From positions 5,688,663 through 5,752,662 of the forward strand of contig NW_023503295.1 of assembly GCF_014529535.1 (NCBI RefSeq): 64,000 nucleotides of DNA. Direction: 5' to 3'. Every line of letters starts with the position of its first letter. Positions within the stretch are counted from its first letter, which is position 1. Source of the stretch: Bradysia coprophila. Lineage: Eukaryota > Arthropoda > Insecta > Diptera > Sciaridae. A program made the position numbers and the translations under genes. Shown piece by piece: positions 1 through 11,476 of this stretch. The notes below the pieces were generated by a model, which was given only the letters and a program-made list of their open reading frames with translations, searched no databases and was not told the DNA's origin.

Positions 1-120
1 CAAGGCCGTTTCAAATGACATACACGCTAAAAGAACCTCATAGAAATGAATGAATGAACGAAACATTTAACGAAACTTCAGTGAGGTTACGTCTAAAAGT
101 ACCATATCTCAAAGATGAGC
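1..120. repeat. Dispersed repeat fragment at left window edge
   Basis: This stretch resembles 26371-26530: both begin with AAGGCCGTTT, carry short runs ending in a 'cgtt' or 'cgct' word, and share 'aacgaaactt' followed by 'gtgaggttacgtct'. It lies inside or beyond the intron that follows exon 2 of the GMC gene. The class of the repeat is not recognisable from this piece. Confidence 0.5.
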
Positions 121-172
121 TAGTTCGTTTCGCGGATTTTTTTAGAAATCCGATTTAACATTGGAATCTTAC

Positions 173-575
173 CCCTCCATCCTCTTGATTAAAATGATGC
201 TGTGGTACTGACGAGAATATGTTGTTTATGGCTGGATGCGTAGATACATAGGCATTCAGGAATGGGTTTGCTGTAGTAGGAACCGGATTTCCCCCACTCT
301 CTAATAGCAATACATTAAATTTTTCCGAAAGCCTACCGGCAATCAGAGAACCAGCCGTACCACCACCAACTGTGTTAGAATTTTTGTTAAAATATGGAGA
401 AGTTTTTCCAGCTAAATTACTCACCGACAATGAAATCATACGTCGCGATTCTTGGAACGTTCAGGTCTTCACTCAGCTCAGAAAGTGTGTTTTTATAGTC
501 CGTTTCTCTGTCGTAGTCGGCATATTTCTGAACCAGCAACGCTACGGTTGACAATATCAATGACATTAAATTCAT
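173..575 (-). CDS. GMC-type oxidoreductase (glucose dehydrogenase-like), first two exons
   Basis: Flavoenzymes of the GMC family oxidise sugars or alcohols using FAD, and insect members are usually secreted. Exon 1 (575-425) starts at an ATG, begins with a hydrophobic MNLMSLILSTVALL segment that looks like a signal peptide, and ends in YDFIV. A 55-base GT-AG intron (424-370) follows. Exon 2 (369-173) continues in phase to give the FAD-binding DFIVVGGGTAGSLIAGRLSE signature, then the VLLLESGG strand typical of the family. Exon 2 runs into a good donor (GTAAGA from 172); without splicing the frame closes a few codons later. Only about 115 residues of a family usually near 600 are present, so the rest lies beyond base 1 or is lost. 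The leader between signal peptide and FAD motif is short but normal for insects. The family call is firm; whether the gene is intact cannot be judged here. Confidence 0.8.
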
Positions 576-937
576 TTCTGATTTTCCTAAAAATAAGATT
601 TTGCCAGTGATACTACTCGCAGTGATTGAAGTGTTGTCTTTTTACTAACGCTCTGAATGATCAGAAAATGAATGCGAATGTGGAGACCAGCTATTTATGC
701 TATCTGACGCAATTACAGCCTCATTATCTAAATTGGTGCTTTGCGAATTTCTTAAGAAATATTTTTTTTATTGTTGGTAAATATTGAATATGTACACGTG
801 CTAAATGCTGTCAAAATGATAATTAATTTGTTTATTTACTCTCATTCATTTATTATCGAACTTTGTACTTCTCCCTTTCTGTGAGAAATTCTGCCTTTAG
901 ATGAGAAATTGCGTTTTAGCAAATCAAAGGGTGAAAC

Positions 938-1124
938 CAAAGCACCTAGCAGGGTAATAGAGATTTTTACACGTCAAATAGAGTAGTTTTTCGATACCAA
1001 TAATACCATTAGCAGCCTTAATGGTAATTTTGCAATGACATTATGAAAAAAAGGTATGGAAATATTCGCATACTTCGATTAAAGTGCTAATTTATTTTTT
1101 TCTGTTACCCTGCTAGGTGCTTTG
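938..1124. mobile_element. MITE with CAAAGCACCTAGCAGGGTAA inverted ends, copy 1
   Basis: The element starts CAAAGCACCTAGCAGGGTAA and ends with its near-perfect inverse. It is bracketed by a direct repeat of 7-8 bases: 'gtgaaac' on both sides, preceded by g on both sides. A sister copy with the same ends and interior lies at 19702-19892. It has no coding capacity. The 7-8 base target duplication suggests a hAT-like superfamily (inference). Confidence 0.75.
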
Positions 1125-2029
1125 GTGAAACACTTATAATGTAGTATCATCAGCAAGCTAGCGCTAAAGAGATAGAGTCGTTTTAAGGGTTGCAGAGCAA
1201 TTTGGTGAACGGAAAAAAGAGCATTTAGAAGCCCCTTCAAATTGACACCAAATTCCTTTCGCCAAAAACCGAGAGAAATGACACCTTCAAACAAAAAAGA
1301 TCTGCAGCTCAAAATTCTTTATGAACTATATCGTGTGGGTTCCAGGTTCTAGTTATAAAGGGGAAGGTTAGAGCTATCAGATAAAATTATTTGAATCTCA
1401 TACTGGACCAAAGTTTTTTCAATCTAAACTTTCAGACTGTCGTATGTTGCTTTTTTTCTGTGATAAAAACTGGGTCCCACCTTTTGGGTGGGTCAGGTCG
1501 CTTGCTTGACAATTTTTGCAATGTAATTTTGATAGCTTATTTTTCATTCTTCCAAAGCATCTTTAATAACTATCACCGATACAAAAATTTACATTCTAAT
1601 TTTTTCTTTATATGCTAAACTAATTCAATCGGTCGAAGAATACACGTAAGCATCTCTTCAAAAGAAAGGACATACTCCGCAGTCAAAGAGTAAACCAATC
1701 AAAGCAAAGTACTGCTGTTTTTGTTATCCGGAGAGGCACTCATGTATAATAAGGACACAGAAGAGAATTGTTGAGCTGTGTGGTATGTTTGGTTGTGCTG
1801 ATATCGTTTGCTATGCTAGTTGATATCTCTTGTGTGCATAAATATTGTGCTCAAGGTTTTAATGACGGTCGCTCGAATGACAGCAATATCTACTAATCCG
1901 GCTAAATAGCATCTTCACATGCTATTTAACGGTCCCAAGCCCGTGAAAACGCAGAGGCGTACAGTAGGGTATTAGTAGGGTTTAGTTTAGTTATGAATAA
2001 TTTAGCGACAGATAGGATATCACGTTAGG

Positions 2030-2880
2030 GAAATTGTCTCCCATCGATGTGTAACAGCTAATTTTGCAAAGAAATTCGAATCTAATGTGAACTCTCCACT
2101 GGTAAGATAGGTGTCCTTACTTGATCCATTTGCATAGCACATACATGTGTAGCGAATGTGTCTTGTTTTACCACTCATTGCCGCCGGTATACGTTGTATA
2201 TAGTTCGCATTAGATCATTTGACAGGTGATCAATTAACCTAACTCCTGGTAAGGCAATGAGAATCCGTTTATACGATCATTGTGTATCTGTATAAGCAAA
2301 CTCTCCTTGAAATTGCCACATTAGATTGGGGATGGATGCGACGCCACGTTAGGGAAATTGTCACCCATCAGAGAAATGATAAGATATGGCGCTTGGCCGG
2401 TGCAACGCCATCTGTTATCATTTCTCTGTCACCCATCGATGTGTAACAGCTAATTTTGCAAAGAAATTTGATTCTAATGCGAATTTTCCACTAGTAAGAT
2501 AGGTGTCCTTACTGGTTGCTAGGAATTTCGCGCCGCGTCATTCACAATAATTGCCAAAATGACATATTTTGTATAAGGAAAATGTCACTTTGTGGTTTAT
2601 TGTGAATGACGCGGCGCGAAATTCCTCAACACCGTCCTTACTTGATCCATTTGCGTAGCACCAACATGTGTAGCGAATGTGTCTTGTTTTACCACTCATT
2701 GCCGCTGGTATACGTTGCAGTATATAATTCGCGTTAGTTTTGAATTTCTTTCGGGTTAGTGATCATTTGACAGGTGATCAGTTAACCTAACTCCTTGTAA
2801 GGCGATGAGAAACCGTTTATATGAGATCATTGTGTATCAGTTATAAGCAAACTCTCCTTAAAATTGCCACATTTCGGACC
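2030..2880 (-). repeat. Two satellite monomers, left copy
   Basis: Two diverged monomers of the same satellite that fills 56040-61060, in the opposite orientation. Shared landmarks are the CCGCCGGTATACGTTGTATA block, the 'aagataggtgtccttac' block and 'gacaggtgatca'. The first monomer also carries the roughly 60-base hairpin of the large array (2376-2427), whose arms end in CAGAGAAATGATA and TATCATTTCTCTG. Confidence 0.8.
2513..2633. mobile_element. MITE nested in satellite monomer, 8-base target duplication
   Basis: A 121-base hairpin element whose arms share AGGAATTTCGCGCCGCGTCA and its inverse. It splits a satellite monomer; GTCCTTAC is duplicated at 2505-2512 and 2634-2641, while other monomers have one GTCCTTAC at this place. 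The empty sites in sister monomers make the insertion unambiguous. The 8-base duplication points to a hAT-like mover. Confidence 0.85.
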
Positions 2881-3717
2881 TAACTCCTCGCCGATTCCTA
2901 CGGGAAGAAAAGAGGGCACAGGCAGGGCCTTGGGGGCAGTTCCCAAGTGCGCTCAACTGTGGCCATTCTTTTTCAGCATCAGTACATGAAATATTTATCT
3001 AATAAAAAAATCGTCATAATTGTCAATATTATATAAAATCATGTTAAAAGTGACGCACACGCACCTCTTTGTGTTTTAATTTACAAAGTAACTGATGTTA
3101 TATATTGTGGTGACGCATTCTGCGTGTGAAATAAATAATTTGAGAAAAAAATACTTAGTCGAATGTACTTAGAAAGGTCAAATTTTTGGTTAAATTAAAA
3201 ATCCATTAGACAACAGTATGTTTGAAACAGTGAAGTAAATCTTTAAACTTAACGATTTCTTTTGTTCTAAAATAACATTTTTAACTAACAATACCTGAAG
3301 TAAGGGTAGGTCCGGAAGGAAAGGACAATTGAGGACATATTTTATGTATAATTAAAAATGATTTATTCTTTTTTTCTTGAAATTTTATTTTACCAAAATT
3401 CAGTTTACAAATAACTTTGATTCATTTAAATATTATGGACGGATGACTTAACTTAACTTAACAAACTTTATTATTCAAAAAAATACAAATTACAAATATA
3501 ATATAATATTTCACTTGCAGCAACGGACGGCTTTCCAACTTAATTTAGAAGGTGAAAGGAATTATGGACGGATGATTACTAATTAAGGATCACTATTATG
3601 GACAAATTGAAGACAATTGATTGTAATAAGAGAAAAGAGAACTAAGGGATTTAGCACCAAGGAAAATTATTTGATGTGTGGACACAAATTTTCAGATCTT
3701 CAACTATTTTTTTTTGT

Positions 3718-4015
3718 CTAATGCACCTTTTGGTCGACCGATATTTTCTCAATAGATTTTTGTAATTGTAACAAAAACGTAACCAAATAAGTTAAAACTT
3801 TGAAGGATCGTTGGCCTATCCACGGCCGACAAATTGAGCCCACTCTGACGTCCGCACTCACCACCCATGGCCAGTCATCAGTCAAAGTATGGTCAACTTT
3901 CAAACAGTGCTGTACGTCTGGGCCGCTGCTATTTGCTCGTCGTGCATAAAGTACCTCTTGGTCATGAAACATTGTTTAGCCACATCCCTGCTTGCAGTTG
4001 TTTAGACGAAATGAT
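3718..4015 (-). other. Conserved short ORF inside the transposon arm
   Basis: Reading on the minus strand gives a stretch with FHDQEVLYARRANSSGP and LKVDHTL, 84 residues long. The inverted sister region at 54777-55085 keeps the same frame over most of its length but lacks about 20 residues in the middle. I do not recognise the protein. Two copies may look alike simply because the duplication is recent, so coding is not established. Confidence 0.25.
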
Positions 4016-4327
4016 GCTTCCGTTGTAGTTTTGAATGTGTGGCATGAATCAATCACAACATAAATCAAAAAAGGACCTAGCTGTATTTACAGCATTCTAG
4101 GGGCTTACCCTGTACATGTAATTCTGGGTATCTGCTGCTTGTTAATTATCAATTATCAAATATCAACTAGGTCCCACCTAGGTCCCTTGACTGATAATTT
4201 TTCCAAAATAATTAATCAATTAAAGTGAAAGCAAAATAAAATTATCGAGCCTCATTTTTGTCAATTGAATTTCAATTGTCAAAAACCAGATTAGATCATT
4301 TCATTTTGCTTTTACCTTATATTACAC

Positions 4328-4437
4328 CGAGGGGTCACGCACTTCTTCAAATTTAATCCATTTAATACATTTAATCCAAGAAATACATGGGATTAAATGG
4401 ATTTAAATCCATTTAATCCTTAGTGCGTCACCCCTCG
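4328..4437. mobile_element. MITE with CGAGGGGT ends made of ATTTAATCC repeats, small member
   Basis: A 110-base element with ends CGAGGGGTCACGCACT and its inverse, flanked by an 8-base duplication TATTACAC (4320-4327, 4438-4445). The opposite palindrome arm near 8265-8285 lacks it. The interior is made of variants of CCATTTAAT. It is related to the larger element at 34276-34701. Confidence 0.85.
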
Positions 4438-4749
4438 TATTACACACTGTTATAATCAAGGTTCTGAAAGAATTTAGTTTTTGTGTGTCACCGCCTTCGT
4501 GATCAACTCAGGGTTGTCTTAACCTGGTTCGTTTGATTATCTTATTTTATTTTAACTGATTTTTCATCTGGGTGAGAATGGACAATTCCTGAAGTCCAAA
4601 CCTTTTTGTCACGGTATGGATGTAATAATCTAACACAATTCTCAATTTGATATATTTACTTCTACAAAAATGAAATGTTGTCACTTTGTATTCGTTCAAA
4701 TTGTGCAATAATCCAATAAGACCCGAGCTGTTAAATAATGTAGTAAGAT

Positions 4750-5042
4750 ACCGCAACTCGTGTCAATTACGGCCTTCGATTCGCTATAGCCGCAAACTTA
4801 TCACTCGTCCGAGCTACCTAATATTGCAATACGATACCGCAACTCGTGTGAATTACGACCCTCGCTTCGCTCGGGCCTCAAACTTCACACTCGTACGAGT
4901 TGTCTAATATTAGGTGTGGCCTAGCCGCAAACTTCTCACTCGTTCGAGCTGTCTAATATTGCAATATGATACCGCAACTCGTGTGAATTACGACCCTCGC
5001 TTCGCTCGGGCCGAAAACTTCACACTCGTCGGAGTTGTCTAA
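4750..5042. repeat. Short hairpin units 'aactcgtg...cactcgt', four or so copies
   Basis: Units of about 60-90 bases begin near CGCAACTCGTGTGAATTACG, pass through CTCGCTTCGCTCGGG and end AACTTCACACTCGT, so each can fold on itself. Copies are near 4750, 4840, 4920 and 4970. Mirror copies occur at 7800-7960 in the other palindrome arm, and a lone unit at 12998-13050 outside the element. Confidence 0.6.
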
Positions 5043-8000
5043 TGTTAGAATTGTAATACTATATGCTCACTGCATATGTAATTTCAGGTACAGAGGCCAA
5101 CATGCATTTCACTCAATCCACACAGCTCACACTCTGTATCAGTATGATCCGCTGTGGTTTCCAAGGTTGTATTATTCCGTGTGAAAGAAAAAAAAATGAA
5201 TTTTTGCTTTGTTTACTTGACAGTTCGCTATCTCAAGGAGTACTTTTTTGTTGAGTGGCAACCATACTTAAGTTAAAGCGGTAAATTATTTTGTTTACTT
5301 AAAAGTCATACGACAGTCCTAAAGGTTTGTTCCAATTAACTGTTAATCCGAACTTTGACAACAGGAACGACAACGACTTCATTCAAAACAGACGTATCTT
5401 CTTCTCTCAGTGAAGGGAATCATCAATGATCAATGATCAATTACCAATAATAATTATCAATTATCAACATAGTAAATGGAATAGCTTCCGACCTTAATCT
5501 CGGGAATTCCATTCCTCGTCGATTAAAAGAAATTTTATTAAAATCGGTTAAGAATTATTACTCAAGTTATCGTCATGACAAAAAAAATTGTTGCCAACAA
5601 TTACGTTTTTGATAACATTTCATACAATATCGCCACAATTAATGTTGTCAATGTGTTATCATTAAATTATCATTATCACAATATCAATTATCAGCGGTGT
5701 ATTATCATGTATTATCAAGTATCAACAGAGTAAAATCCTGTTTTTCTGGAATAGTTTCCAGAACCTTATACATTGCCCATCCTTGAACTTAACCTCAGAA
5801 ATCCCATTCTTCTACGTTTTTAATAACATTTTATATAGCACTGTATTATTAATTACAATTATCAATAAAATCATGTTTTTCTGGAATAGTTTCCAGAACC
5901 TTATCCCGACATGGCTCATCTTCGAACTTAACCTCAGGAATTTCATTCCTCGTCGATTAAAAAAAAATCATCAAAATCGGTTAAAGAATTACTCAAGTTA
6001 TCGTCGTGACAAAAAAAATGCTTACAAACAATTAAGGTTTTGATAATTTTTCATACACTGTATGGTTACTAACATTTTAGAGTATTTTCTGGCGTAAGAC
6101 CCTTGACTTTCAGTCAAGGGAATTATCACATCAATTATTCCCTTGACTGAAAGTCAAGGGTCTTATGCCAGAAAATACCCTAAAATGTTAGTAACCTTAC
6201 CTAACCATACAGTGTATGAAAAATTATCAAAACTTTAATTGTTTGAAATAATTTTTTTTTGTCACGACGATAACTTGAGTAATTCTTAACCGATTTGGAT
6301 GATTTTTTTTTTTAATCGACGAGGAATGAATTTCCTGAGGTTAAGTTCGAAGATGAGCCATGTCGGGATAAGGTTCTGGAAACTATTCCAGAAAAACATG
6401 ATTTTATTGATAATTGTAATTGATAATACAGTGCTGATAATTGCTATTGTGATAATGATAATTTAATGATAATTTAATGTGTTGTGGTGATATTATATAA
6501 AATGTTATTAAAAACGTAGAAGAATGGGATTTCTGAGGTTAAGTTCGAGGATGGGCAATGTATAAGGTTCTGGAAACTATTTCAGAAAAATAAGTATCTG
6601 ATAATAATTGGTAATAATAATATTGTTCCCTTGACTGAAGTCAAGGGTCTTACGCCAGAAAATACCCTAAAATGTTGGTAACAGTTTACAGTACAGTGTA
6701 TGAAAAATTATCAAAACCTTAATTGTTTGTAGCCATTTTTTTTTTGTCATCACGATAACTTGAGTAATATAATAAATAAATAAATAAACTTGAGTAATTC
6801 TTAACCGATTTGATGATTTTTTTTAGAAGGTGGGCTATGTCGGGATATAAGGTTCTGGAAACTATTCCAGAAAACAGGATTTTACTCTGTTGATACTTGA
6901 TAATACATGATATTATACCGCTGATAATTGATTTTGTGATAATTTATGATAATTTAATGTGTTGTGGCGATATTGTATGAAATGTCAAAAACGTAATTGT
7001 TTGTAACCATTTTTTTTGTCATGACGATAACTTGAGTAATAATTCTTAACCGATTTTAATAAAATTTCTTTTAATCAACGAAGAATGGAATTCCCGAGAT
7101 TAAGGTCGGAAGCTATTCCATTTACTATGTTGATAATTGATAATTATTGGTAATTGATCATGATTCCCTTCACTGAGAGAAGAAGATACGTCTGTTTTGA
7201 ATGAAGTCGTTGTCGTTCCTGTTGTCAAAGTTCGGATTAACAGTTAATTGGAACAAACTTTTAGGACTGTCGTATGACTTTTAAGAAAACAAAATAATTT
7301 ACCGCATTAACTTAAGTATGGTTGCCACTCAACAAAAAAGTACTCCTTGAGATAGCAAACTGTCAAGTAAACAAAGCAAAAATTCATTTTTTTTTCTTTC
7401 ACACGGAGTATTTTTGTGGTAAATGGTAAATGGAGAAATAAAAATGGTTACTACAGTGGTATTATTGATATTTAGGTATTTATCTTCGTTCTGGTTACTT
7501 CATTTTCGCAATAATGCCACAGCGAAGAATTCGCCTAATTTAAAATACAATGCACTACGGCAATTATTTTTTATTTAATGCCACCACGAAAAAGGCTGTT
7601 GGCGCAACCTTCTAATAATACAACCTTGGAAACCACAGCGGATCATACTGATACAGACAGAGTGTGAGTTGTGTGGATTGAGTGGAATTCATTGAAAACG
7701 TCAAATTCCTAACAAAAAAGACATTTGAAATGTTGGCGACTGTACCTGAAATTACATATACAGTGAGCATATAGTATTACAAACAAGCAATTCTAACATT
7801 AGACAACTCCGACGAGTGTGAAGTTTTCGGCCCGAGCGAAGCGAGGGTCGTAATTCACACGAGTTGCGGTATCGTATTGCAATATTAGACAGCTCGGACG
7901 AGCGATAAGTTTTCGGTTAGAGCGAATCGAAGGCCGTAATTGACACGAGTTGCGGTATCTTACTGCATTAGTTAACAACTCGGGTCTTATTGGATTATTG

Positions 8001-8386
8001 CACAATTTAAACAGATACAAAGTGACAACATTTCATTTTTGTAGAAGTAAATGTATCAAATTGAGAATTGTGTTAGATTATTACATCCATACTGTGACAA
8101 AAAGGCTTGGACTTCAGGAATTGTCCATTCTCACCCAGATGAAAAAATCAGTTAAAATAAAATAAGATAATCAAACCTGAAAGAACCAGGTTAAGACAAC
8201 CCTGAGTTGATCACGAAGGCGGTGACACACAAAAACAAAATTCTTTCAGAACCTTGATTATAATATTCTGTAATATAAGGTAAAAGCAAAATGAAATGAT
8301 CTAGTCTGCTTTTTGACAATTGAAATTCAGTTGACAAAAATGAGGCTCGACAATTTTGTTTTGCTTTCACTTTAATTGATTAATTA

Positions 8387-8510
8387 CAGTGAACGACATC
8401 TCAAATGTCTCACTGTCAAATTTTTCTGAGAATTTTATCGTGTCATTGCAAATTCACAATGACATTCTCTGAAAAAAATGACAGTGAGACATTTGAGATG
8501 TCGTTCACTG
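8387..8510. mobile_element. TA-flanked MITE, CAGTGAACGACATCTCAAATG ends
   Basis: A 124-base hairpin with almost perfect arms of about 35 bases, flanked by TA on both sides. The other palindrome arm (near 4215) lacks it. Its ends closely resemble those of the larger element at 39712-41193, so it may be a deletion derivative moved by the same Tc1/mariner-like enzyme (inference). Confidence 0.8.
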
Positions 8511-9025
8511 TATATTGGAAAAATTATCAGTCAAGGGACCCGACCCGCCCAAAAGGTGGGACCTAGTTTTGTTGCATTTATATTTTCTGGCAAACCTTTT
8601 GAAGAATTGTTCACACATAGTTCATCGTCGAACTTGACCTTCCAAATGTCAAATGGATAATTTTGGGAACCTAAATTTTTCACTATCAATTATCAACAAC
8701 AGAGTAAAATCCTGTTTTTCTGGAATAATTTCCAGAACCTTATCCCGAGATGGCCCATCTTCGAACTTAACCTCAGGAATCCCATTCTTCGTCGATTAAA
8801 AAAAAAGTCATCAAAATAGGTTAAGAATTACTCAAGTTATCGTCGTGACAAAGAAAAATTGGTTACAAACAATTACGTTTTTCATCCCATTCCATACATT
8901 GTTAGGTTACAAACATTTTATGGTATTTTCAGTCAAGGGAACTAGATGTTCGATCAGTTTCATAAACGACATATTTTCAGATAGTTAGTTCGAAAGATTT
9001 ATTTCAAAAAATTTCCAATTTATTT

Positions 9026-10975
9026 TTAGTGCGTGGCTGAGCAGTACATAGCATTCAAACGTTGTTTATCTAAGTCAGTCATACCGCCGGAATTACCCAT
9101 ACCTATACAAAAGAATTGTGCAATTAATAATCGAATTAAATAAACTCAATTAATTGACACCAAACATACCATCAATCAAACTGATATCCTTGAAATTAAA
9201 ATTAAATGTTAAAGTCACATATTGTCGGTCTGTGATAAGTGTAATACAATTTCAATTCTTTTAACTTACATGCGGAACAATTGTCGCGAATCCATTTCTA
9301 GTGAATCCATAAGCGTTATAGTGCATCAGACTGAGCACATCGTATTTAACACCGAAATTCGTTATCACATTGGCATCAAATATGTTGAAATTATGTTCCA
9401 TTCCCGGAATAATATTGTCCCATGCAATGGTAACGTATTCGTCTCTTTCCGTTGCACTTTGCATGTGATAGAATCCGAGTGTGTGCAGAAATTCATGGGC
9501 AGCTGTACCATTACGGAAACAACCAGTTCCCGGTTCGAACAGTTGAAGATTCAATTGCTGACGGCCGCGTCTCAGGTTACCGACTTGTGACCAACAGCCA
9601 CTAGCTTCGCCCTGAATGTACATTTGAACGATAGAAAGAAGATCCGATATGATTTGACTATTTTTCCGCTTACAATCACTTCAACATAATTCGCTTCGTC
9701 GGTGCGTTGAACGAAGCGAACGCAACTAGCTGCCTCAATCAATCTTAATTCACGTTCAATGTGTTCGATTTGAGCTTGAGTGAAATAACCATCAGCATAC
9801 ACATATGGAACAACTGCGTCCGGCCAGCGATAGTTCAAATTAATTAGTCCAGTTTTTTCCAGACCTAACAGGGCGCGTTTTTGTCTCTCGTCAAGTATCA
9901 TGTCGCCTTCGAATTGACCACCAAGTGATTCAATGTTTTGCTTGTAGTCTCCGGATTTGATGAGTGCCACTGTGATGCAATTTTATGATATATTCAGAAT
10001 GACTTGGGGAAAATGAAGTGAAAAACAAAAATGGAGAAACATAAAAACTGTGGAAACTGGACTGCACAATAAAGATCAATTCGCTCCGCTTCAACTTCAT
10101 CGGCTAAAAAGTAAAACAATTGCAGCACGAAATCTCAAATTTTCCGCAAAATTAATTTATATTTTTCTCTCTACTTTGCAAAGAAATAGTTATTTGTTCA
10201 ACGGGGAAGAAAAGTTGTAAATTGCAATTCAATGGTGTTTTTTGTGGCAAGATCGTAGCGAGTGTCACGAGTCAACCAAGGAAATGTAATTTCCAACTTT
10301 TTCCCAAGGTAAGCACAACATTTTTCACAACAAAGTAATCCGAAGCTTCAGCGGAGGGGAGAAAATCACCATTTTCTCGCCTGCGTTGTGAAAAAAGAAT
10401 TTTCAACAAAATTGTGGAAAATAATTACGAGTGATAAAAAGTTGAATTTTTCGGTGCTAGTCGTAAGCTTACAATGTGTACGGAAAAGTTCAGCTTTCAT
10501 CATGAGTCAAAAAAAAACGTCTTTTGCGCTTGAAAACTGAAATGAGACGAAACCACAACACACTAACAAATTACTCAACAACCATTTTAACTACAATTTT
10601 TCGATCGTAGTTTGCGTGTCCAAATCCGTCGAATTTCAGGCTTCCAGCACAACAATGATTTTTCCAAACAACTGTTTATTGTTGCGTGCGACTTCGTCTC
10701 GTATTTCCGACGTCATTTAGGAAAAACGGTGATCCTAACTTATGTTAAAAGTTGATTTTAGCAATTCGATTCCAGAACTCGCCTCCGGCTCGAACCGGAA
10801 ACTCTCATTTGATGCCTTTTAGCATAAGTTAGTAAAATACTTGGATGCTAAGCTCATTGCAAATACTAAGTCAGAAGCACTCACAGTTCTCAGCCGTATT
10901 CGCTACATATTCCTTTGGCAATGGTCCAGCCCATACCAATTGAATGACCGCTAACACAACTAGTAGTAATTGCAT
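9026..10975 (-). CDS. Secreted astacin-family (M12A) zinc metalloprotease
   Basis: A complete 274-residue astacin in five exons: 10975-10885, 9969-9674, 9611-9270, 9188-9170 and 9102-9026; all junctions are GT-AG and in phase. Residues 1-16 form a signal peptide (MQLLLVVLAVIQLVWA). A propeptide follows, and the catalytic domain starts near YRWPDAVVPYVY. The zinc and catalytic site HEFLHTLGFYH contains all three His ligands and the catalytic Glu, and the Met-turn with the Tyr ligand is SLMHY. Cysteines at SGCWSQVG, the AASCVRF stretch, TGCF and the terminal MYC fit the two domain disulfides. Exon 4 has only 19 nt, but it is needed to keep frame between IVPH and the terminal MGNSGGMTDLD block. 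Length fits a minimal astacin with no added CUB or EGF domains. Probable digestive or extracellular protease; substrate unknown. Confidence 0.9.
10736..10833. repeat. Short inverted-repeat element in astacin intron 1
   Basis: CTAACTTATGTTAAAAG is matched by its inverse CTTTTAGCATAAGTTAG about 65 bases later, making a MITE-sized unit. The rest of the 915-base intron shows nothing I can name. Confidence 0.4.
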
Positions 10976-10978
10976 GCT

Positions 10979-11105
10979 AATTTGATTTCATTAATTGTTA
11001 AAAGATTCAGAAATGTTACATAGTTTCTCATCGAAGTCGAGGTCGTACACTTACCTTATTGACTGGTGGTTTCAATCACAATGAATGACCGAATGATATA
11101 ACCGA
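10979..11105 (-). promoter_or_regulatory. Possible astacin leader intron and start region
   Basis: On the minus strand a donor-like AAG|GTAAGT sits near 11057 and an acceptor-like TTAG just before the start ATG, suggesting a short 5' UTR intron. A weak TTATAT lies near 11098 with TCATTC downstream. This is consensus matching only. Confidence 0.3.
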
Positions 11106-11476
11106 CCTACTCTCGATGGCTTCACAATCAGCTAGATAAAAAAATTGATTGTATACACATCGGATTGAATGAATGCGATTTATTATTTTGGTTTTTCAAT
11201 ATTTTATCAGGCGATGTGCTGACACTATATTTGAGTAGAAATTGATATGGCCATTGACGGTATCATCTTCCAATTGAATAGCATTATACGGATTAGGAGT
11301 GAAGAGTGTCTGTCGGCAACGATCGAGACCTCCACACTCAGCTCTTCAAAGGATTCACTCATTGCAACTTTGGTCACAATATATGTCACTTGTCACTTGG
11401 CAGCTCTCTGGCGAGGTGATGCCAGCCTCATCTCGGCAACGATGTATGACGATGAGCACGGTGGCGATGATTATTA

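Larger units (their letters stand above)
4167..8566. mobile_element. 4.4 kb near-palindromic foldback element
   Basis: Both ends read CTAGGTCCCACC (right end inverted) followed by GGTCCCTTGACTGATAATTTT; the left end lacks about 13 bases present in the right. The arms of about 2 kb run from each end to a centre near 6128, where CCCTTGACTTTCAGTCAAGGG meets its inverse. The right arm contains an extra partial duplication (6620-7080). The sister arm at 54680-54710 has no such insert, so it is a separate insertion into the left copy. Smaller elements are nested in it: 4328-4437 in the left arm, 8387-8510 in the right arm, and a longer insert near 7410-7640. No transposase frame is visible. Confidence 0.8.
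1470..8950 (+). mobile_element. Composite foldback-type transposon arm, left copy
   Basis: The left end is CTGGGTCCCACC followed by TTTTGGGTGGGTCAGG. The same end appears inverted at 62385 and in a fragment at 23600. In order it holds a single copy of the 56-base repeat (near 1640-1700), two monomers of the satellite (2030-2880), a non-repetitive stretch (2880-4166) that matches 54700-55945 inverted, an inserted palindrome (4167-8566), and a terminal stretch (8567-8950) that matches 54250-54680 inverted. Without the palindrome the arm is about 3.1 kb. No transposase was found. The layout, long repeats built from short tandem repeats, recalls Drosophila FB elements, but homology to FB is not shown. 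Confidence 0.7.

Noticed and set aside
4547..8165. Paired 69-71-codon frames (FHFCRSK...LRIVLDYYIHTVTK) as a conserved gene
   Set aside because: They are the two arms of the palindrome; similarity follows from the inverted repeat.
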